Below, piece after piece: positions 1 through 6,353 of a stretch of 43,022 nt of DNA. Source of the DNA: a virus. Position numbers and translations under genes: made by a program. The notes beneath the pieces are model-generated. The model was not told the origin of the DNA and did no database searches. It saw only the letters and a program-made list of their open reading frames with translations. Within the stretch, counting starts at the first letter, position 1. Each line of letters starts with the position of its first letter. The stretch spans positions 1 to 43,022 of the IMG/VR virus record IMGVR_UViG_3300042691_019400. One strand, given 5' to 3'.

Positions 1-2680
1 AATCTACACTATTATTACCAACAGTTATAGTTTTAAACGCACCCCATCCAGTTGCTGAAGGATATCTAAATGAAGGGCAAGAACCATTAAGATAACCAGA
101 TCTACCCAATATGAACTTATCTTCATTTGTTCTACTTTCTCTATAAATGTCCCAACCATCAAAACCACCAGAACATAATAAGGTAAATTTACGTGCAAAT
201 AATCTGTAATATGGATTTGATTCACTTGTTGGGTCTGATGTGAAAGTTCCCGAACCAACATAGAATGCTGGAGTTCCACTTGTTGTGAATGAATTACCAA
301 TGGTGATACCACTAGCATTTATATCCATATGGAATCCTTTTGTCTTATATAACCAATTGTCACCACTAGTATCAGTACAAACTGATAAAGGAAGTTGTTT
401 ACCTTTGTAAGCATAAAAATCTAAATCATAACCAATTGTATCTGAAATACCTAAATAAGTTCTTCTAACATTATCTCCCGCACTTCTTATTATATCATCA
501 GAACCTGATGATAAACCAAAAGGTGGATTATAAATTACTTCACCAGGGAAATCATATTTAGTTTTATAGATTGGGAACGGAGGTTTTACACCAGCATACT
601 CTCTAAATTGATATCCTTCAAATCCACAAGGTAAAGCGTCAACTGGAGCATCTTCATTCATTACTAACATAACAAATTTAGAATTCAATGCGTACTCCCC
701 ATCCATTGTACCAATTTTCTTGGCAATGAAATTATTTTCATTTGGATTCATTGAACAATTGGTGAACTTCTCAAGTACAACAGGGTTAGAATCGTTATCA
801 AAGAAATCTCTTACAAATACATCAAATGTTCCATTGTTAAATGATATATTAGAAATTGAAAGCTTAACTTCATAATTCGCATCATTACCATCTGCGATTG
901 TAACAAATTTGAATAGGTTATATACTTTATTACCTCTTAATTCAGAAACTAACCAAGGTGATTCAGGCGATTGATATTTTTCTAAATACCATGCGATTGA
1001 TGTTGTATCAACACCTTGTCTAGCGTTAGGTAATGCAGTTAAAGAACAATTTAAACCTCTAATGTAACCTTTTCTATATCCATATGTTAATAAAGATTGG
1101 AAAGTTTCCTCAACAAATAAAGGAACAGTTGTTCTTTGTTTTGAGAAATTAGTAGTACCAAAAACTTTTGATAGATATTTTGGATCTGAATTAGTAAATG
1201 ATGTTTCAAAGAAAAACGTTTGATTATCTTTATTTGTTACATTTAATCCAAATGTTGCAAAAGGATTTTTAGTGACACCTGAATAAGCTCCAGTACATGT
1301 CATACTAACATCAGTTAAACCTGACACTTCATAAACAGCACCATCATCAGTAGTATATGTTGCCAAACCTCTTGAACGTAATGTAGCAATAACCAAATCG
1401 TCATAGTCAGTATAAGATTTACCTGAATAAACAAATGCTTGTCCTGATACAGTACCACTATAACAATTTAATGTTGTTCCAGTATTTGGTGTTCCTGTAT
1501 TACCGGAAGCACATAATCCACAAGGGTCATATAGATTTAAGTTTACAGTCCAATTTGTAATGACCGAACCATCTTCGGATGTTACAACATAACTTTTAGT
1601 TAGAGCACTAAAGTTAACATTAGTTTCAACCGATGATTGAGGAACACTTTCACTTGTTACATCTGCAGATGTACAAGAACTGAAAGTTACTGTCATAGCT
1701 GTTGTATCTGCAGTTGTTGAACCTGAAGGTAAACAAACATTAATAACATTTGTATTATAATTAATAGAACCAAAAACTTCACCAATTGTCGCAGCACTTA
1801 CAGAATAACTAAATATTGTTGCACAATCAGAGAGTGTAGGTGTTTGAACTATACTATCTACAACATTATAGAATGAATATCCTGTGTAATCAGTATTACC
1901 TACATTATCAAAGGTAGCATAATACCAAGTATCATTAACTGATGCGGTATAATCAGCTAAATCTGAACTTACATTGTCAACACCAAATACATTTGTACTT
2001 GCAGTATACGCTGATAATAAATCATAAGTTCCACCTGAAATAGTACCAAAATAACTTATCGAAGTTGCTGAAGTTGCAGGAGCGTTTAAGACATTAAAAA
2101 TTTGATTCTGTAAATCAGTTTTTATTGTTGATGTTGACCCATTAAATAATTCATATGTACTATCAATATCTGATAATATAATATCAGCATTAGAAGAACC
2201 AATAAATGAAATTGAATCGACACTATCAGTACAACCAGTAAAATCAATAGTGTAATCAACAATTGTATATCCAGTACATTCAACTGAACAATTTACTTCA
2301 GAAAACCCTGAGCATTCAAAACCAACTGTTGATTGGTCAACATTAGCTACAGTAACAATAGACCAAGAAGGTCCCGCATCATAACCTGATAATCCAAGAA
2401 CTCTTGTTACGAATAATTGGTTTGATTGTTGTAAATATGCTTTAGCGATATATGCTGCTTCATATTTTGGAATTTGTGTGTTAATAAATTTCTCAGGTGA
2501 AGTTCCACCAAAGTAAGCTTGAAATTCGTCAAAGTTTGTAATAAAGATAGGTTCGAAGGCGGGACCTTTAAGAGTTTCACCAACAATACCCAAAGTTGTT
2601 ACACCAACACTTTGAGAAACAAAGCTTAAATCGACCTCAGAAGTATATACACCAGGAGAAACGAATACTTTATTTGCCAT
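1..2680 (-). CDS. Contractile tail sheath protein (gp18-like), 3'-truncated by window edge
   Basis: An open frame runs leftwards from the ATG at 2680 to the window edge without a stop, giving 893 residues with the C-terminus missing. The N-terminus (MANKVFVSPGVYTSEVD, then a VGVTTLGIVGETLKGPAF stretch) is the typical start of T4 gp18-like sheath proteins, which polymerise around the tail tube and contract to drive it through the envelope. After about residue 115 there is a beta-rich, Ser/Thr-rich insertion of roughly 300 residues. The conserved sheath body resumes near YDDLVIATLRSRG (about residue 420) and continues with YLEKYQSPESPW and FREYAGVKPPFPIYKTKYDF. T4 gp18 has about 659 residues, so this one is clearly enlarged. 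It lies downstream of the gp14- and gp15-like genes on the same strand, matching T4 order, and an ATATTTAT element precedes it. The sheath identity is firm. Confidence 0.9.
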   Translation of the reverse strand, partial: MANKVFVSPGVYTSEVDLSFVSQSVGVTTLGIVGETLKGPAFEPIFITNFDEFQAYFGGTSPEKFINTQIPKYEAAYIAKAYLQQSNQLFVTRVLGLSGYDAGPSWSIVTVANVDQSTVGFECSGFSEVNCSVECTGYTIVDYTIDFTGCTDSVDSISFIGSSNADIILSDIDSTYELFNGSTSTIKTDLQNQIFNVLNAPATSATSISYFGTISGGTYDLLSAYTASTNVFGVDNVSSDLADYTASVNDTWYYATFDNVGNTDYTGYSFYNVVDSIVQTPTLSDCATIFSYSVSAATIGEVFGSINYNTNVINVCLPSGSTTADTTAMTVTFSSCTSADVTSESVPQSSVETNVNFSALTKSYVVTSEDGSVITNWTVNLNLYDPCGLCASGNTGTPNTGTTLNCYSGTVSGQAFVYSGKSYTDYDDLVIATLRSRGLATYTTDDGAVYEVSGLTDVSMTCTGAYSGVTKNPFATFGLNVTNKDNQTFFFETSFTNSDPKYLSKVFGTTNFSKQRTTVPLFVEETFQSLLTYGYRKGYIRGLNCSLTALPNARQGVDTTSIAWYLEKYQSPESPWLVSELRGNKVYNLFKFVTIADGNDANYEVKLSISNISFNNGTFDVFVRDFFDNDSNPVVLEKFTNCSMNPNENNFIAKKIGTMDGEYALNSKFVMLVMNEDAPVDALPCGFEGYQFREYAGVKPPFPIYKTKYDFPGEVIYNPPFGLSSGSDDIIRSAGDNVRRTYLGISDTIGYDLDFYAYKGKQLPLSVCTDTSGDNWLYKTKGFHMDINASGITIGNSFTTSGTPAFYVGSGTFTSDPTSESNPYYRLFARKFTLLCSGGFDGWDIYRESRTNEDKFILGRSGYLNGSCPSFRYPSATGWGAFKTITVGNNSVD

Positions 2681-2711
2681 TTTTTTTTATTTTTAAATGA
2701 TTTATTTTAAG

Positions 2712-2719
2712 ATAAATAT
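2712..2719 (-). promoter_or_regulatory. ATATTTAT element upstream of tail sheath gene
   Basis: The minus strand reads AATATTTATC here, 32 nt upstream of the sheath ATG, with an A/T-rich leader containing AAAAATAAAAAAA directly before the start. It is one of about ten copies of the same element at gene 5' ends in this window. I infer a late promoter box. Confidence 0.45.
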
Positions 2720-2769
2720 TACCCAAAAACACAAAAAACTTTACTTTGTAATATGTATTAATAAATTGA

Positions 2770-2785
2770 GTAGAATAAATTCTAC
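2770..2785. promoter_or_regulatory. Perfect palindrome before small RHH gene (operator candidate)
   Basis: GTAGAATAAATTCTAC is a perfect 16-nt inverted repeat ending 12 nt before the ATG of the ribbon-helix-helix protein at 2798. Such proteins commonly bind palindromes in their own promoters, so autoregulation is plausible. A run of six T follows the palindrome, so a weak terminator ahead of the gene is the alternative. Confidence 0.4.
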
Positions 2786-2797
2786 CTTTTTTCTACT

Positions 2798-2962
2798 ATG
2801 GATAATGAAGGTAAAAAAATAAAAAATTTAAAAATATCTTTAGAGGTTCACAATATACTTAAAAATTATTGTGATAAGAATGGAATTAAAATGTATAGAT
2901 TCTTGGAAAGACTTATAATTGAAAAATGTAAGGAGAAAAAAGATATATATGGGGATAATTAA
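2798..2962 (+). CDS. Small ribbon-helix-helix-like DNA-binding protein (54 aa)
   Basis: The ATG at 2798 opens a 54-residue frame ending in TAA at 2962. The protein is Lys-rich. A short strand-like segment (IKNLKISLE) is followed by two predicted helices (VHNILKNYCDKNG and MYRFLERLIIEKCKEK), the layout of Arc/MetJ-type ribbon-helix-helix repressors, which act as dimers on palindromic operators. A perfect palindrome sits just upstream. The gene lies opposite to and between the sheath and gp15-like genes, and its stop overlaps the stop of the gp15-like gene by four bases. It resembles the 50-residue protein at 25261 in fold and size. Its target is unknown. Confidence 0.6.
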   Translation: MDNEGKKIKNLKISLEVHNILKNYCDKNGIKMYRFLERLIIEKCKEKKDIYGDN

Positions 2963-3996
2963 ACTAATAAAGGTCTTTCTATTTTAATCATTGATTGTAA
3001 TGAGTTATCAGTTTTATCCACCTCAATTCTCAATACATCCCCAGTGTTAATTTGAATCTCATTGATATTACTCCCATAATAATCGTTGTTTATATAAACA
3101 TCAAAATTTTCAATATTATCAGTTTCCAATATTGATAGATTTGTTGTATAATCTAATGTTTGAGATAATGTAGTATTACCAACAACAAATACAGCATCAA
3201 AAATATTAGGTAATGAGGTATTTCTATTTTTCCCTTTCTTTGTTGTGATAGTATCTACTTCTAAAACTTGTAATACTCTAGTTATTGCTGGAGAAACTTC
3301 AAACTCATCTTCATCAATTAAAAATCCTAACATTGTAAAGTCATAACTTTGAATATAATATTTTCTTTTCTCCATATCCATCACAGATTCATCTGAGATG
3401 TTACTCATTATTATTGGAATATAATGACCTTTGATTACTTGATATGCTTGTCTAGAACTAAATTTCTCAATAACAATTTTATTAAATCTATTTAATTCTC
3501 TCATTCTATTACATACAATTTTTACTTGAAATGTAATATCAATTGGAACTGGTTGAGGTATTTTGTAAATATCCATACCACTTCTTTGACCATCCCAAGT
3601 TGGAACTTGAGCATAAAAGTATTGTCTTCTATTTGGTATTGTATATAATACAGCAGGATTAGTACCATATTTTACTTCAGGAACTCTAACAATTGAAATA
3701 AATGGAGGTTCAACATTTTTATCCAAATTTTGTAAATCCCAAGTTTCAGTAAATTGAGACCAATTTTGTGTAGTTATTAAAATATCAATTGTTGGTATAA
3801 CTTTACCATCAACAATAGTCTTTAATTCATTCTTAACAAAATCCAAAAAACCACCATCCAAATCTGCGTGTAATAAAGACTTGGGTAAATAAGTACCATC
3901 TTTGTTAATCTTATCAACTAATTCTTTTCTCCTTTCCAAAAGAATCTTTGATTCAGTTAATGGTATATTTTTTTTAATTTTTTTTGGTAATGGCAT
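2959..3996 (-). CDS. Tail sheath stabiliser/terminator, gp15-like
   Basis: This 345-residue protein precedes the sheath gene on the same strand. Its central part resembles T4 gp15, the hexameric protein that caps the sheath and tube below the neck. It has a PVPIDITFQVKIVCNRMREL strand-helix segment, then KFSSRQAYQVIKGHYIPI, then ESVMDMEKRKYYIQSYDFTM, followed by an acidic DEDEFEVSPAITRVLQV. In gp15 the same succession runs from IKMIYELSIFTRYEDD to the RRRIEWSLTFEVNGW region. The gene starts one base-pair step after the stop of the gp14-like gene (2-nt gap), suggesting co-transcription. The last ~100 residues form a beta-rich extra domain not expected from T4 gp15. The assignment is from remembered family patterns and gene order, not from an alignment search. 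Confidence 0.6.
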   Translation of the reverse strand: MPLPKKIKKNIPLTESKILLERRKELVDKINKDGTYLPKSLLHADLDGGFLDFVKNELKTIVDGKVIPTIDILITTQNWSQFTETWDLQNLDKNVEPPFISIVRVPEVKYGTNPAVLYTIPNRRQYFYAQVPTWDGQRSGMDIYKIPQPVPIDITFQVKIVCNRMRELNRFNKIVIEKFSSRQAYQVIKGHYIPIIMSNISDESVMDMEKRKYYIQSYDFTMLGFLIDEDEFEVSPAITRVLQVLEVDTITTKKGKNRNTSLPNIFDAVFVVGNTTLSQTLDYTTNLSILETDNIENFDVYINNDYYGSNINEIQINTGDVLRIEVDKTDNSLQSMIKIERPLLV

Positions 3997-3998
3997 AA

Positions 3999-4517
3999 TT
4001 ACAATCCTCTAAATTCATTATCTACAACAGCTGAAGCAACTATTGTTCTATAATATGGTCTATAACCAGCATAGTTATGTTTATTGTCCGATACAACCCT
4101 CCCATCATTATTTACAACATAATATCTAATTCTATCCTCAGTTTCGTTATAACCCAAATAATCCCCAAAATTAATATCAATTCCCAATTCATCCAATTGT
4201 TTTTGATAAATTGAAAATCTCATATTACCAGGTTCAGTTTGATTAATACCAGGTTTATTACCCGCAATCATTTTATTCTCAGGTGCTGATATTTGAACAT
4301 ATCCTTTCAATTCAATTGGGGGTAGAAATTTAATTCCATCCTTTAATGCTTCACCATATACATCGTCAGTCTTTGTTTTCATTCTATCTATACGATATAA
4401 TACAATGGTAAAGTTCATATCTCCATATAACCATTCCTCACCCATTGATATATCCAATTGATAATCATTTGCGTCAAAGAATTTACCAATTCTTGTTATA
4501 GGTATTTTGTTTGTCAT
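3999..4517 (-). CDS. Neck protein, gp14-like (probable)
   Basis: I choose the ATG at 4517 (MTNKIPITRIGKFFDANDY, 172 residues). The frame is open upstream to 4625, but that extension would run into the divergent helicase gene, and an ATATTTAT element lies 4 nt before the chosen start. The protein has a LDELGIDINFGDYLGY segment followed by RIRYYVVNNDGRV. This recalls the part of T4 gp14 that reads EPKEGDLIYFPMDNSLFEI and is common in neck proteins that join the head to the tail. It lies immediately upstream of the gp15-like and sheath genes, as gene 14 does in T4. The direct sequence evidence is modest, and other head-completion or tail-completion proteins remain possible. Confidence 0.5.
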   Translation of the reverse strand: MTNKIPITRIGKFFDANDYQLDISMGEEWLYGDMNFTIVLYRIDRMKTKTDDVYGEALKDGIKFLPPIELKGYVQISAPENKMIAGNKPGINQTEPGNMRFSIYQKQLDELGIDINFGDYLGYNETEDRIRYYVVNNDGRVVSDNKHNYAGYRPYYRTIVASAVVDNEFRGL

Positions 4518-4521
4518 ATTG

Positions 4522-4529
4522 ATAAATAT
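4522..4529 (-). promoter_or_regulatory. ATATTTAT element before gp14-like gene
   Basis: The minus strand reads TTAATATTTATCAAT and then the ATG, so only 4 nt separate the element from the start codon. If it is a -7 type promoter box, the mRNA would be nearly leaderless. It occupies the 31-nt gap between divergent genes. Confidence 0.45.
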
Positions 4530-4548
4530 TAAGATATCAACTATTTTT

Positions 4549-6330
4549 ATGTTAAAATTTACTTTGAGTTTAACAGGTAAAACATCTAATCTTATTGAAT
4601 CTAAAGCACTTGATATTTTGGACACATATTCAGGTGGTAATAACTTTATTTTAAAACTAAAACATCATAAAGAAACCAATAAGAAATTCTATCCAACACG
4701 TTCACAAGCTGAATATATAATTAACTATCATTCAGTTGAACCAAAGGTTGCCAAGAAGTGGGTTAATATTGAACCTTATTTTGCAAATAAAATTGCGGAT
4801 GAAAAAAATATGTTAACAATCCCAACTGATATATGGGTTGAAAAGTTATTGGTGGATAAAGATAAATCATATCATATTTGGGGTAGATTTAACTCAGGTG
4901 ACACTTTAACTGATATTTGGTTACCCAAGGCCGCATTACTAAAAACTCACAACACAGAGGAAGTTAAGATTGATTATTCAAAGTATGGTCATAGACCTCC
5001 ACTTGAACATCAAAAGATTGCAATAGAAAAATTGGTTGGTAGTAAAAGATTTATTTTAGCTGACGACATGGGACTGGGTAAGACCACGAGTACAATCATC
5101 GCGGTACTTGAAACTGATGTAAAGAAAATATTAATTATCTGTCCAGCATCACTTAAAATAAATTGGGAAAGAGAAATTAGGAATTATACAGATAGAAGTG
5201 TTTATATATCGGAGGGAAAGAATTTCTCTACTGACCACGACTTTGTTATTGTGAATTATGATATCCTTAAAAACTTTTATGATTTAAAAAATAAAGAGAA
5301 TTCACCAATAGCAAAAGCTAATTTTGATTTGGTTATAATTGATGAAGCTCATTATATCTCCAATCCCCAAGCCGCAAGAACAAAACTAATAAATGACTTC
5401 GTAAAGAAATCAAAATATCTTTGGTTATTAACTGGTACACCAATGACAAATCGACCAATTAATTATTACAATTTATTGAATCTAATTGAAAGTCCTGTGG
5501 CTCAAAATTGGATGGCTTATGTTATTCGTTATTGTCAAGGTTATCAATTTAAAGCTGGGAATAGAAAAGTGTGGAATGTTAATGGTGCATCCAACTTGGA
5601 AGAGTTAAGAGATAGAACATCAAGACAAGTATTGAGAAGATTAAAAACTGATGTATTAGATTTACCTGAAAAGATTATTACCCCAATCTATTTGAGATTA
5701 AAATCAAAACAATATGAAGAATTGATGGGAGAATATTATGAATGGTATAATAAACATCCAGAAGAATCAAAGTCATTGACAGTTCAATTCAATAAACTAA
5801 TGAAAGTAAGACAAGTTATTGCTGATGAAAAAGTTCAGGAGACAATTGGTTTAATTGAGAATATATCGGAACAAGGTAAAAAGGTAATTGTATTTACTAA
5901 CTTTACTGATAGTTTACAAAAAATACATTCCCATTTTGGAAAACAATCAGTTTATTTGGATGGGACTTGTAGTAAAGCTCAAAGACAATATTCTGTTGAC
6001 CAATTCCAAGAAAACGATAAAATAAAAGTATTCGTTGGGAATGTACAAGCAGCAGGTGTTGGTATTACATTAACCGCAGGTGAGGTTGTATTGTTTAATG
6101 ATTTATCTTTTGTTCCTGCACATCATCAACAAGCGGAAGATAGAGCTTATAGATATGGTCAAAAAAATTGTGTTTCAGTTTATTATCCCATATTTGAAAA
6201 TACAATTGAAGGGGTTATCTATGATATGTTAATTAATAAAAAGAATATTATTGACACTGTAATGGGTGACAATTTGGATAAGGCCGAATTCATTGAACAA
6301 ATTATGAATAGGATTAATACCCCCCAATGA
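4549..6330 (+). CDS. SNF2-family DNA helicase/translocase
   Basis: The likely start is the ATG at 4549 (MLKFTLSLTGKTSN, 593 residues); an in-frame TTG at 4507 would overlap the divergent neck gene. Numbered from this ATG, the SNF2 helicase motifs are: motif I ADDMGLGKTT (171-180), the DEAH box (265-268), LTGTPM (motif III), QAAGVGITLTAG (motif V) and QQAEDRAYRYGQ (motif VI, 527-538). The first ~145 residues form an N-terminal extension similar in position to the accessory region of SMARCAL1-type enzymes. SNF2 phage helicases are ATP-driven duplex-DNA translocases used in replication-fork remodelling or recombination, a role close to that of T4 UvsW. The TGA stop overlaps the upstream-most ATG of the next frame. 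Confidence 0.88.
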   Translation: MLKFTLSLTGKTSNLIESKALDILDTYSGGNNFILKLKHHKETNKKFYPTRSQAEYIINYHSVEPKVAKKWVNIEPYFANKIADEKNMLTIPTDIWVEKLLVDKDKSYHIWGRFNSGDTLTDIWLPKAALLKTHNTEEVKIDYSKYGHRPPLEHQKIAIEKLVGSKRFILADDMGLGKTTSTIIAVLETDVKKILIICPASLKINWEREIRNYTDRSVYISEGKNFSTDHDFVIVNYDILKNFYDLKNKENSPIAKANFDLVIIDEAHYISNPQAARTKLINDFVKKSKYLWLLTGTPMTNRPINYYNLLNLIESPVAQNWMAYVIRYCQGYQFKAGNRKVWNVNGASNLEELRDRTSRQVLRRLKTDVLDLPEKIITPIYLRLKSKQYEELMGEYYEWYNKHPEESKSLTVQFNKLMKVRQVIADEKVQETIGLIENISEQGKKVIVFTNFTDSLQKIHSHFGKQSVYLDGTCSKAQRQYSVDQFQENDKIKVFVGNVQAAGVGITLTAGEVVLFNDLSFVPAHHQQAEDRAYRYGQKNCVSVYYPIFENTIEGVIYDMLINKKNIIDTVMGDNLDKAEFIEQIMNRINTPQ

Positions 6331-6348
6331 TATTTATAAGATATTTAT
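6330..6348 (+). promoter_or_regulatory. Tandem ATATTTAT elements before the SOD fusion gene
   Basis: Two copies, ATATTTATA at 6330 and again at 6341, precede the ATG at 6354, the second with a 5-nt gap. Their presence argues for the 6354 start over the in-frame ATG at 6327, which overlaps the helicase stop. Confidence 0.5.
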
Positions 6349-6353
6349 ATCTT

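Noticed and set aside
2712-2719. T4-type late promoter (TATAAATA)
   Set aside because: The TATAAAT reading is on the strand opposite to the following gene at every copy, so a plain T4 late promoter would point the wrong way.
4507-4548. TTG-initiated N-terminal extension of the SNF2 helicase
   Set aside because: It would overlap the divergent gp14-like start and adds a non-conserved hydrophobic stretch. The ATG at 4549 is preferred.
6327-6353. Upstream in-frame ATG of the SOD fusion
   Set aside because: The ATATTTAT elements lie inside this extension, and MIFIRYLYL looks like translated regulatory DNA. The ATG at 6354 gives a tag-like N-terminus.
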